Below, one piece after another: positions 45,401 through 56,636 of a stretch of 64,000 nucleotides of DNA. Made by a program: the position numbers and the translations under genes. The stretch spans positions 3,720,001 to 3,784,000 of the forward strand of contig NZ_JALRMO010000001.1 in the NCBI RefSeq assembly GCF_023276405.1, read 5' to 3'. The first letter of the stretch is position 1. Every line of letters starts with the position of its first letter. Under the pieces are notes generated by a model that was not told where the DNA came from, did not search any database, and was given only the letters and a program-made list of their open reading frames with translations. The DNA is from Paenibacillus hamazuiensis (GTDB taxonomy: Bacteria > Bacillota > Bacilli > Paenibacillales > NBRC-103111).

Positions 45401-45588
45401 ATAGCGGAACCCACGTTCGCTATTCTAGGAAAAATGGACACGTCGAAAAAATAGAGGAACTGAGATGTGCTAAGTCGGTGAAAAATGGCTTGAGGAGTGG
45501 AGAAACAGACAAATAGCGCACCTGAGTTCCTCTAATTTCCAAAAATATCGGAAATCGACCCAATTAGCGAACCATAGTTCCGCTATGT
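45401..45588 (-). repeat. Four-box inverted-repeat element, copy B
   Basis: About 188 bp. Its reverse complement aligns with copy A at 4448-4637 along the whole length, including TAGCGGAACTATGGTTCGCTA at one end and the inverse of TAGCGGAACCCACGTTCGCTA at the other. The boxes are conserved and the spacers diverged. Lies in a 455-bp gene-free gap after the AraC gene. Confidence 0.85.
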
Positions 45589-45745
45589 TCCCGCCTAACC
45601 TGACAACATTGCCCCTCCCCCTAAACAAGATGACAGAGCGTCACAAAGAGGAATGAAAATGGGAGCCATCGTCTATTTTCCCATCCCCCCCACACATAGG
45701 GACCCCAAGCAACAAAAAAACCCGGCTGAAAAAGCAAGTATTTAC

Positions 45746-46978
45746 TTAATTTACATGCGCACCCTTACACAAAACCGGTATGGCCGCGGCTATAAGGATC
45801 ATCCCCATAAAAGCGGGTGCGGCATGACCGAGTGATACATAGATTTGACCTCCAATGACAGGCCCGATCATTCTTGCCAAAGCCTGAATAGATTGGCTGC
45901 CTCCTTGAATCCTTCCTTGCTCGCCAGCATCGACAGACTTGGAAAGCATCCCGTTGAATGAAGGCCCAAAGATCGAATCGCCAAAACCAAATATAATCAT
46001 TCCGGCGATAATAAGAGGATAGAACGAGAACAAAGCCGATGCTGCAATAAGACTGTAGCCTACAATCTCCGAAACCATTCCAAGAATGGCTATCTGTTTA
46101 TCGCCAAGTTTTAGCAAAAGCTTTGGCATTATGAAACCTTGGGAAACGATGTCCTGGAAGCCGATAATTGAAAACATAAGTCCGATTAGTGCAGGCTTCC
46201 AACTGAAAGTATCCACTGTAAATTGTGAAAAAACGGCCTGTAAAGATCCGTTCGGTATCCAAAGTAGGAACGCTGAGACAAGCAGCCACTTTAAATTTCT
46301 CATAGTAAGTACGTTGGCAAGCTGTGTAAATGGATTCAGTCTTACAAAGGTAATCTCTTTCAGTCTGTTATTCTTGTCAAGGCTCTCAGGCATATATAAG
46401 ATTCCAAAAACAACATTCAATAAAGTTATGATAGCTCCAAAATACATTGGCGCAGAATAACCAAACTTGGCAAGTAATCCGCCCAAAGTTGGGCCAATGA
46501 CGGTGCCTGCGCCTACAACCGCACTCATCCATCCAAAATATTTGGTTCTCTGTTCCGGAGAAGTGATGTCTGCAAAATAGGCGAAGATGGTGCTTATGCT
46601 CCCGCCTGTTATACCTTCAATGATGCGTCCGGCAAATAGTACCCATAACGCCCCTCCTATCCCAAAAATGAAGTACCCGACTGCAGAACCCAAAAGGCAT
46701 ACTAAGAGCAATGGACGACGGCCATATTTGTCGCTCAAAGCTCCGATTCCGGGGGCCGCTAAAAATACGCAGACTGCATAGACAGAGGTCAGCAGCGTGA
46801 CAACTACAGCTTGATCTCCCGGATTGTTTATATAAGGCTGCACTAAGAACGGGACGACAGGAGCTATGATACTGAAGCCTATTCCGCAAAGAAACACAGA
46901 CATAAGACCGAAGATTAAAGCCTTTTTATCCACGGCTTGTTCTGTGTTCCGTTCATTGTTTGATCTAAATTTGAACAC
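45746..46978 (-). CDS. MFS multidrug/tetracycline-type efflux transporter
   Basis: 410 residues with twelve predicted membrane spans. Motif A between spans 2 and 3 reads GALSDKYGRRPLLL (~78-91) and the antiporter motif C is AVVGAGTVIGPTLGG (~152-166). Exports drugs or metabolites in exchange for protons; the substrate is unknown. The start is GTG with GAGGGGAG 7 nt upstream. The gene is AT-richer than its neighbours. Encoded after a MarR regulator, whose probable operator overlaps this gene's promoter. Confidence 0.88.
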   Translation of the reverse strand: MFKFRSNNERNTEQAVDKKALIFGLMSVFLCGIGFSIIAPVVPFLVQPYINNPGDQAVVVTLLTSVYAVCVFLAAPGIGALSDKYGRRPLLLVCLLGSAVGYFIFGIGGALWVLFAGRIIEGITGGSISTIFAYFADITSPEQRTKYFGWMSAVVGAGTVIGPTLGGLLAKFGYSAPMYFGAIITLLNVVFGILYMPESLDKNNRLKEITFVRLNPFTQLANVLTMRNLKWLLVSAFLLWIPNGSLQAVFSQFTVDTFSWKPALIGLMFSIIGFQDIVSQGFIMPKLLLKLGDKQIAILGMVSEIVGYSLIAASALFSFYPLIIAGMIIFGFGDSIFGPSFNGMLSKSVDAGEQGRIQGGSQSIQALARMIGPVIGGQIYVSLGHAAPAFMGMILIAAAIPVLCKGAHVN

Positions 46979-47016
46979 TTCTATTCTCCCCTCAAAAGTT
47001 TAGGTTTTGATTCCAC

Positions 47017-47057
47017 GGAAACAAATTTATCGTATCACATTTTTGTTTCCTTGTCAC
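47017..47057 (-). promoter_or_regulatory. MFS promoter with flanking inverted-repeat operator
   Basis: On the minus strand -35 GTGACA (47052-47057), 17-bp spacer, -10 TACGAT (47029-47034). GGAAACAAA (47017-47025) and its inverse TTTGTTTCC (47042-47050) flank the -10, a layout suited to repression by the adjacent MarR protein. Confidence 0.6.
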
Positions 47058-47069
47058 CAAAATAACAGC

Positions 47070-47107
47070 AAAAAAAACGCAGCCCGTTCTCCATAGAGCC
47101 CGGCTGC
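47070..47107 (-). terminator. Terminator of the MarR gene
   Basis: GCAGCC pairs with GGCTGC (with further G-C pairs inside) and is followed by eight T on the minus strand. The MFS promoter lies just downstream, so the two genes can be expressed separately. Confidence 0.85.
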
Positions 47108-47134
47108 CTGTGGTTTCATTTTCGTTATTCAAAT

Positions 47135-47608
47135 TTATTCCGACTTCATATCTATACCTTGTTTCTTTATTTCCGCATCCAAATGCCTGCTATACTTTTC
47201 CAAGAAGCTAAGCATGCCGTCAAATTGTTCCTCGGTTACTTGCTCAAATATGACCTTATCCCGCTTTCGAAACTCTTCGTGCAGTTCCTCATGGATTTTA
47301 TAAATGACTTTCCCTTGCTCCGTAATCCTAAAATAGATTTCTTTCTTGTTATCCGGCTTCTGGTAGCTTTCGATAAGGCCTTTTTTTATGAGCTTCTGAG
47401 TTAGTTTACTTATGGCACCGCGAGTCATATAAAAAGCCTCCGCAAGTTTTGTCACGTTGGAATCTGCATTTTTTCCGATGTATTCGATACAGTGTACTTC
47501 CGAAGGCTTATACCCCTTAAGACTGTCTTCCATTTTAAATTTATTAAGGTAAACCATTTTGTTGAATAAGTCCCTGAAAACCGTCTTGACCTGATCTTCT
47601 TTGTTCAT
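47135..47608 (-). CDS. MarR-family transcriptional regulator
   Basis: 157 residues. Winged helix-turn-helix at about 45-110 (NVTKLAEAFYMTRGAISKLTQKLIKKG, then the wing KPDNKKEIYFRIT) between dimerisation helices. GGGAGG precedes the ATG. AT-rich like the MFS gene downstream, and together they look like a small acquired efflux module. Predicted to repress the MFS promoter. Confidence 0.92.
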   Translation of the reverse strand: MNKEDQVKTVFRDLFNKMVYLNKFKMEDSLKGYKPSEVHCIEYIGKNADSNVTKLAEAFYMTRGAISKLTQKLIKKGLIESYQKPDNKKEIYFRITEQGKVIYKIHEELHEEFRKRDKVIFEQVTEEQFDGMLSFLEKYSRHLDAEIKKQGIDMKSE

Positions 47609-47795
47609 GGCCTATCCTCCCACCTGTTGGTGCATAACAAACTCGGTATGTTTTATCCATAGGATTATAAATCAGAGGCGGTAAGTGTGAAAAGGGTTCA
47701 CATTTCCCGCACGGAAAAAAGATAAAGTTAAGTGGTATATTTATTATAAGCAACACGGCATAAAAAATCATTCCCAAGCCATTTTATGGCATATT

Positions 47796-47838
47796 AAAAA
47801 GCTCTCCCGTTGGTCTTACGACCTGGGGAGAGCCTTTT
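47796..47838. terminator. Bidirectional terminator
   Basis: GCTCTCCC pairs with GGGAGAGC. AAAAA precedes and TTTTT follows, so it works on both strands. It ends the beta-galactosidase gene. Confidence 0.9.
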
Positions 47839-47866
47839 TGGCTTGGGATGAGGTCTTTGGTTGGCG

Positions 47867-50992
<3,126 letters not shown>

Positions 50993-51026
50993 TTAGGCTG
51001 AATATGACTATATTCATGTGATGGAG

Positions 51027-51271
51027 CCCCTAAATCCCCCTGGTAGGGGGACCCCAGGCGCTTGCGCCCTGGACCCGCCCTGTAGGAGAGGCTGCCCGCT
51101 GCTGGTTCGCGTATGCCCTGCATGGATTTTTTGCTTTCAGGCAAAAAATCCTATTCCGGGCACGCTGTACTTTTTGCGCGATGCCTTAGGGGTGACGACG
51201 TGCCACGGGGTCGCGTTTGTCCGCCATGGTTTGCTGGCGCAACCCTATGTCGGACACGCTTTACTGTACTT
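51027..51271 (+). repeat. Dispersed palindromic element, copy 4
   Basis: Same order as copy 1: CCTAAATCCCCC/GGGGG hairpin, GGCGCTTGCGCC block, long hairpin at 51109-51165, GCGATGCCTTAGGGG linker, second long hairpin at 51213-51259, then TTTACTGTACTT. The linker GCGATGCCTTAGG is shared with the 40-kb copies. The rest of the gap to 51457 holds only the TetR promoter. Confidence 0.85.
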
Positions 51272-51384
51272 ATTGGAGTAAGTCATTCCGGGAAAACACA
51301 TCAAATTAGGCCCTGCGAGCGGGGCTGGTCAAAGTAAGGTCTACGATGACTAAAAGACAGATCAATTGGACCCGCTGGAAGTCC

Positions 51385-51413
51385 TTGCATTTTTGTCGTC
51401 GACGTGATAATAT
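51385..51413 (+). promoter_or_regulatory. TetR gene promoter
   Basis: -35 TTGCAT (51385-51390), exact 17-bp spacer, -10 TAATAT (51408-51413). The operator palindrome starts five bases downstream. Confidence 0.65.
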
Positions 51414-51417
51414 TTGT

Positions 51418-51433
51418 TTGAACGTTCATTCAA
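51418..51433. promoter_or_regulatory. TetR operator 1
   Basis: TTGAACGTTCATTCAA, centred on TGAACGTTCA and overlapping the predicted transcription start of the TetR gene. Nearly identical to the site before the MMPL gene. Confidence 0.7.
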
Positions 51434-51457
51434 TTTTTGTTGAGCAAGGAGGGCTCT

Positions 51458-52066
51458 ATGCCGGAAAACGATAAGCGTGAAAAAATTATCGCCGCCGCCT
51501 ACCAACTTCTCGCCGAGAAAGGATACGACCAGGCGTCCACGAAGGAAATCGCGCGCGCTGCCGGCGTAGCTCAAGGTTTGATCAACTATTACTTTCCGAG
51601 CAAAGACTTGTTATTTGCCGAAGTGTTCAAAAACGAAACGATCAAATATTGCGAGTCCATGCCGCAACTTCAAAGCTACGCGCAAAAAGAGCTCTCGCTT
51701 CAATCGATTAAAGAGATGCTGAACGTGCCAAAAACACGGGCCATTAATGAACCTTCGATGCTTAAGCTTCGTTACGAGCTGTTCGCCATCGGTCTGCGCA
51801 ATCCGGCCGTATCGGAAAATTTGAAGGATGCGCTCGCCTGGAAACGGGATCACGTGAAGAAGCTGATCGAGTCGATTCTCCATCTTCCGGAGGAACAGTC
51901 CCGCCCGCTCGCCGCGATTCTTCGGGCCGCATTCGACGGTCTCGGCTTGCAGAAGCTGAGCGATCCCGACTTCGATTACGACGAAGCCTACGATACGCTC
52001 GCACTAATTATCGAGTCCTACCTGGAGAAATTGAGAAAATCGTCGGGCGAAATCAATCAAAGATGA
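51458..52066 (+). CDS. TetR-family transcriptional regulator
   Basis: 202 residues. N-terminal helix-turn-helix at about 8-52 (IIAAAYQLLAEKGYDQASTKEIARAAGVAQGLINYYFPSKDLL), then a helical ligand domain. AAGGAGGG lies 5 nt before the ATG at 51458. Matching palindromes before this gene and before the downstream MMPL gene indicate autorepression and control of the pump. The inducer is unknown. Confidence 0.92.
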   Translation: MPENDKREKIIAAAYQLLAEKGYDQASTKEIARAAGVAQGLINYYFPSKDLLFAEVFKNETIKYCESMPQLQSYAQKELSLQSIKEMLNVPKTRAINEPSMLKLRYELFAIGLRNPAVSENLKDALAWKRDHVKKLIESILHLPEEQSRPLAAILRAAFDGLGLQKLSDPDFDYDEAYDTLALIIESYLEKLRKSSGEINQR

Positions 52067-52120
52067 GTGACAAACTTAATTGAGCGTCATTTGGCGCTAC
52101 TCTTTTTTAGATGATATTGT

Positions 52121-52136
52121 TTGAACGTTCAATCAA
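52121..52136. promoter_or_regulatory. TetR operator 2
   Basis: TTGAACGTTCAATCAA, with a perfect 12-bp core TTGAACGTTCAA, 54 bp before the MMPL start. Shares TTTGAACGTTCA with operator 1. Confidence 0.75.
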
Positions 52137-52189
52137 ATGCATTGTACATAATCGACAATCGGACATGGTCCGCATTTAAGGAGGCTTCC

Positions 52190-54445
52190 ATGAACCCAAC
52201 ACCCCTCGAACCCTCGCAAAAACGTTTGAATTCGGCAGCGGCGGAAAATAACGATCCCCGCATGCGCCGTCTCGGCAGGATGATCGTGCGAAGACGCCGA
52301 ATGCTGCTTATCGCCTGCGTCATTTTCATGGTCCTGTTCGGTGCTGTCGGGGCCGGGACGCTCGGCGCGCTTTCGTTATCCCGCTTTGACGTGCCCGGTT
52401 CGGAATCCGACAAAGCATCGCAGCTGCTGCACGAGCAGTTCAACACGGGAAATCCGAACCTGCTCTTGCTTGTCACCGCCAAAAATGGAGATGTGGACAG
52501 CGCCGAGGCTGCCCAAGCCGGACAGGCGATCGCCCGGGAGCTTGCCGCGCAGCCGGGCGTAAATGAAGTAACTTCGTATTGGTCGCACCGGGAAAGCAAG
52601 GTGCTGCGGAGCAATGACGGCAGGAAAGCGGTCGTTCTCGCGTGGATGGAAGGAAACGCCACTGAAGTTCGCAGTAAGCTGACCGAGCTGACTCCGCGAT
52701 TTTTCCGGGAAAACGATACGATCAAAGTAGAGGTTGGGGGCTCGGACGAAGTGTTTCGTCAGGTCGGAGATCAGTCGAGAAAAGATTTTGTCCGTGCGGA
52801 GCTCGTCATATTGCCTTCGGTTTTATTGCTGCTCATTCTCGTATACCGCCGCTTGTCTCCAGCTCTGCTCACGATCGGCATCGGGTTGTTTTCCGTGCTC
52901 GGCACGCTGGCCGCTCTTCGCGGCATTACCCCATTCGTCATGGTATCCACATTCGCGGCGAATCTTACCCTTGTCATGGGTTTGGCGCTCGGCATCGATT
53001 ACAGCTTGTTCGTCATCACGCGGTTCAGAGAAGAGCTTGCCAAGGGAAAGACCGTTCCGGACGCCGTCGTCAAAACCGTCGAAACGGCCGGCCGGACCGT
53101 GCTCTTCAGCGGCCTGACCGTCGCGGTATCCTTATCCGTGCTGATGATCTTCCCGTTCCCGTTTCTTCGCTCGTTTGCCTACGCAGGGTTTCTCGTCGTG
53201 CTGACCGCGGCCATCGGCGCGGTTTTGATCCTGCCCGCGGCGCTGGCCGTCTTGGGACATCGCGTCGTCCGCGGCGGTAAGATGCAATCGCAAGCCGACC
53301 ATCTGTCCGGGCAAAAGGGATTTTGGTACCGGACAACGATGCAGGTAATGAAAAGGCCCGCGATCTCCGCGGCAACCGCACTGGTTATCCTGCTTGTCAT
53401 CGGCTCCCCGTTCCTGGACGTCCGCTTCGGCTTGCCGGATGAACGCGTGCTGCCGGAAACGGCTTCCAGCCGTATCGTGCAGCAGCAAATTCGCGACGGC
53501 TTCGTCGCGGAGGAAGATGATGCCGTCCGCATTGTCGCCCCTTCGATCGGCAGCGCGGCAAGCCGGATGCAGCAAATCGAGAAGTACAGCGCCGAGCTGT
53601 CAAAAGTGGAAGGCGTCCACCAGGTCGATTCTTTGGCCGGCTCGTTTGCAGGCGGCCGTAAAATCTTGGAGCCGAGCGATTATTCCCGCCGGTTTGCGTC
53701 GGGAACGGCAACCTGGATAGCCGTCATTCCGAGCGAAACGGCTTTGCGGGCGGATATGACGCAGCTCGTGCGCGAAATACGGTCGCAGCAAGCTCCGTTC
53801 GAGGTTCTTGTCGGCGGGTATCCGGCGGAGCTTACCGATTTTCGGGACTTGCTGCTGGATAATCTGCCGGTTGCCGGCGCGCTGATCGTCGCCGTCACCT
53901 TCGTCATTTTGTTTTTGATGAGCGGCAGTCTGCTGATCCCGCTGAAAGCGACGGTACTTAACCTGCTCAGCCTGTCCGTAATGTTCGGCTCTCTCGTTTG
54001 GATTTTTCAAAACGGGAATCTTTCCGACGTTCTCGGGTTCACCCCGCTTGGCCGTTTGGAACCGAGCATCCCGATTCTTATGTTTTGCATCGCGTACGGG
54101 TTATCGATGGATTACGAGGTGTTTATTTTATCGCGGATTAAGGAGGAATACGACCGCACCGGGGACAATACCGAAGCCGTGGCGGTCGGCATTCAGCGCA
54201 GCGCCCCGCTCGTTTCGGCGGCGGCGGGCATCATGGCGCTGTCGTTCGCCGCATACGCTGCCGGCGAGATCGTGTTTTTGCAAATGCTCGGTGTCGGGAT
54301 GGCGCTTGCCGTTGTCGTCGACGCTACGCTCATTCGGGCCGTTTTGGCGCCCGCGTTCATGAAGCTGGCCGGGAAGGCGAACTGGTGGGCGCCGGCTGCG
54401 CTGAAGCCGTTTTACCGGCGGTTTAACCTGAGTGAAGCCGAGTAG
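52190..54445 (+). CDS. MMPL-family (RND-type) membrane transporter
   Basis: 751 residues, twelve membrane spans in two repeats (spans 2-6 near 230-400, spans 8-12 near 570-730) with two extracytoplasmic loops. The membrane part includes VMGLALGIDYSLFVITRFREE and its repeat MFCIAYGLSMDYEVFILSRIKEEY, whose Asp-Tyr pair is the proton relay of the family. Exports a lipid or hydrophobic compound; the substrate is not known. AAGGAGG is 5 nt before the ATG at 52190. Controlled by the TetR gene just upstream through operator 2. Confidence 0.92.
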   Translation: MNPTPLEPSQKRLNSAAAENNDPRMRRLGRMIVRRRRMLLIACVIFMVLFGAVGAGTLGALSLSRFDVPGSESDKASQLLHEQFNTGNPNLLLLVTAKNGDVDSAEAAQAGQAIARELAAQPGVNEVTSYWSHRESKVLRSNDGRKAVVLAWMEGNATEVRSKLTELTPRFFRENDTIKVEVGGSDEVFRQVGDQSRKDFVRAELVILPSVLLLLILVYRRLSPALLTIGIGLFSVLGTLAALRGITPFVMVSTFAANLTLVMGLALGIDYSLFVITRFREELAKGKTVPDAVVKTVETAGRTVLFSGLTVAVSLSVLMIFPFPFLRSFAYAGFLVVLTAAIGAVLILPAALAVLGHRVVRGGKMQSQADHLSGQKGFWYRTTMQVMKRPAISAATALVILLVIGSPFLDVRFGLPDERVLPETASSRIVQQQIRDGFVAEEDDAVRIVAPSIGSAASRMQQIEKYSAELSKVEGVHQVDSLAGSFAGGRKILEPSDYSRRFASGTATWIAVIPSETALRADMTQLVREIRSQQAPFEVLVGGYPAELTDFRDLLLDNLPVAGALIVAVTFVILFLMSGSLLIPLKATVLNLLSLSVMFGSLVWIFQNGNLSDVLGFTPLGRLEPSIPILMFCIAYGLSMDYEVFILSRIKEEYDRTGDNTEAVAVGIQRSAPLVSAAAGIMALSFAAYAAGEIVFLQMLGVGMALAVVVDATLIRAVLAPAFMKLAGKANWWAPAALKPFYRRFNLSEAE

Positions 54446-54541
54446 ACAGGGCTCTCTTAAACACGATGCCAGCCAGACGCTGTGACGCAAGATTGTGCTA
54501 GTGGTTGGCGCCATGCTGAAGCAGGCAAAATCCGCTTACAC

Positions 54542-54589
54542 AAAGCCAAAAAGGAGAACGCACTTCCGCACGCCTCCGATTTTGGCTTT
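54542..54589. terminator. Bidirectional terminator between MMPL and FecCD genes
   Basis: AAAGCCAAAA pairs with TTTTGGCTTT, with an inner AGGAG/CTCC stem. Lies 96 nt after the MMPL stop and 4 nt after the permease stop. Confidence 0.75.
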
Positions 54590-54593
54590 ACTT

Positions 54594-55598
54594 TTACGCA
54601 TCCCGGTGAAGGAGGACCCCTTTGCGGCTTTGCCTGCGGAGCAGCGCCAAAAAATACGGCGCACCGATGACTGCGCAAACGATGCCGGCAGGAACCTCCT
54701 TGGGCACGATCAGGACCCGCCCGATCAAGTCGGCGGCCAGCACCAGCATCGCCCCCGAATAAGCGGCAAGCGGCAGCAGCAGCCTGTGTCGGGGACCGAC
54801 CAGACGCCGGGCCATATGCGGCGCAATCAGGCCGACAAAGCCGATCGCGCCGGCCACTGCCGTGCAGACGCCGGTGATGAGCACGGCGCAGATCAGCAGC
54901 ACGATGCGGGTGCGCCCGACCTGCAAGCCAAGCGATTCGGCCGCATCCGGCCCGAGGCTTAAGATGTCGAGCCTGCGGGCAAGCAGGAAGACGATGGGCA
55001 GCAGCGGCAGCAGCCAGCAAGCCAGCGCGATGACATGTTCCCAGCCTCTGCCCCACAGGCTGCCGGCCAGCCACAGCAGAGCCGTATTCGCGTCGGAGGC
55101 ATTTTTCACGGTAATGTATTGGATTCCTGCAGTAAATATCGCGCTGATCCCGATGCCGCTGAGTGCCAGCGCAACCGGATTCATCCGCTTGCCCGCAGAC
55201 AAAGCGAGCAGCAGCAGCCCGGCGAGTCCCGCTCCCGCGAATGCAGCAAACGGCAACACCCCCGGGGCCGCCTTCGGGAAAAGCAGGATAAACAGCGAAG
55301 CCGCAAGCCCCGCTCCTTTGGTCAAACCGATCACGTCGGGTGACACGAGCGGATTGCGGATCATCCCCTGAAGCAGCGTGCCCGCCACTGCAAGGCCGGC
55401 CCCTACAAGAATGCCCGTAATGATCCGGGGCAAGCGGAATTGCTGCAAAATGATTTGCATCGGCCCTTCCTCCACCCCCGTGAGGCTAAGCCAAACTTCC
55501 CCCGGGCTAATTCGGACCGCACCGACGCCCATGCTGACGATGGCCAATACCAGCAGCACAGCTACGAGTCCGGAGCCGACGGTTATATATCGCATCAT
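54594..55598 (-). CDS. Ferric-siderophore ABC transporter permease (FecCD family), second system
   Basis: 334 residues. RLPRIITGILVGAGLAVAGTLLQ, IRNPLVSPDVIGLTKGA and GAIGFVGLIAPHMARRLVGP mark the family. Its ATG overlaps the stop of the partner permease gene (ATGA). Last gene of the operon: a terminator follows directly and no ATPase gene is present, unlike the 15.6-18.6 kb system. Confidence 0.93.
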   Translation of the reverse strand: MMRYITVGSGLVAVLLVLAIVSMGVGAVRISPGEVWLSLTGVEEGPMQIILQQFRLPRIITGILVGAGLAVAGTLLQGMIRNPLVSPDVIGLTKGAGLAASLFILLFPKAAPGVLPFAAFAGAGLAGLLLLALSAGKRMNPVALALSGIGISAIFTAGIQYITVKNASDANTALLWLAGSLWGRGWEHVIALACWLLPLLPIVFLLARRLDILSLGPDAAESLGLQVGRTRIVLLICAVLITGVCTAVAGAIGFVGLIAPHMARRLVGPRHRLLLPLAAYSGAMLVLAADLIGRVLIVPKEVPAGIVCAVIGAPYFLALLRRQSRKGVLLHRDA

Positions 55599-56620
55599 TC
55601 CGTCTGCCTCCCTTTTCGGACCAAATACAAAAAGTACGGTGCACCGATCGCTGCCGTAACAATGCCGACCGGAGATTCAAATGGAAACGAAACGAACCGC
55701 GAAGCGATGTCCGCATAGACGAGCAAAATGGCCCCGAACAGCGCCGAAACGGGAATGAGCCGCCAATGATCTATTCCGACGAGATATCTGGAAATATGAG
55801 GAACGATCAACCCGACAAAACCGATCGGCCCCGCTACGGAAACGGAAGCCCCCGCCAGCACGACAACGACGATGCCTGCCAGCGCCCGAACATATGTCAT
55901 TCTTACGCCGATTCCTTTGGCCACCTCGTCTCCAAGTCCAAGCGCATTCATCGAGCGTGACAGCAAAACGGCTGCAAGCAGCCCGGCGGCAGACCAGGGA
56001 AGCACGGAGCGAACGTCGTTCCAATCCGCGCTATCCACCGCCCCGGCCATCCAAAACAACACGTTTTGCGTTTTGTTGTCAAATAACACGATAATCCCTT
56101 CGGTAAGCGCCGACAGCAGCATGGCGACGGTCATTCCGGCGAGCGCCAGCTTCACCGGCGTAAAGCTTCCGCCGCCGGACGCGACAAAGTAAACGATCGC
56201 CGCCCCTAAAGCCGCACCAAGGAAGGCGCACCAGGACAGCTGCAGCGGCGTCAGCATCGGGTAAAAGACGACCGAGCCGACGACGACAAGCGCCGCCCCC
56301 GAATTGATCCCGAATATTTGCGGGGAGGCGAGCGGGTTGCGGGTCACCGCCTGCATCAGCACGCCGGCCACCGCAAGATTGGCCCCGACAAGCGCTGCAA
56401 GCAGCGCCCTGGGCAGACGCAGCGTATATACAATCAGCTGCTGCTTCGTTTCCCTTGCTCCGGTAACGGCGCTCCATATGTCTTCGAATGTGATCGCCGA
56501 CGAACCGAACTTCATGCTAAGCAGCATGCCTGCAGCCCATAAAACAAGACCGGTCAGAAGGATGGCTCCGGTCCTGACGATGTTCAAGTTGCGATTTCTT
56601 GTGACTGTAACGGGCTCCAC
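55595..56620 (-). CDS. Ferric-siderophore ABC transporter permease (FecCD family), second system
   Basis: 341 residues. Motifs [40 protein letters not shown] and GPIGFVGLIVPHISRYLVGIDHW. The start is GTG with AAGGAAGGG upstream. It follows the binding-lipoprotein gene by 16 nt and overlaps the next permease. The two form the channel of a second iron importer. Confidence 0.93.
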   Translation of the reverse strand: MEPVTVTRNRNLNIVRTGAILLTGLVLWAAGMLLSMKFGSSAITFEDIWSAVTGARETKQQLIVYTLRLPRALLAALVGANLAVAGVLMQAVTRNPLASPQIFGINSGAALVVVGSVVFYPMLTPLQLSWCAFLGAALGAAIVYFVASGGGSFTPVKLALAGMTVAMLLSALTEGIIVLFDNKTQNVLFWMAGAVDSADWNDVRSVLPWSAAGLLAAVLLSRSMNALGLGDEVAKGIGVRMTYVRALAGIVVVVLAGASVSVAGPIGFVGLIVPHISRYLVGIDHWRLIPVSALFGAILLVYADIASRFVSFPFESPVGIVTAAIGAPYFLYLVRKGRQTE

Positions 56621-56636
56621 GGGTCCAAACCCTTCC

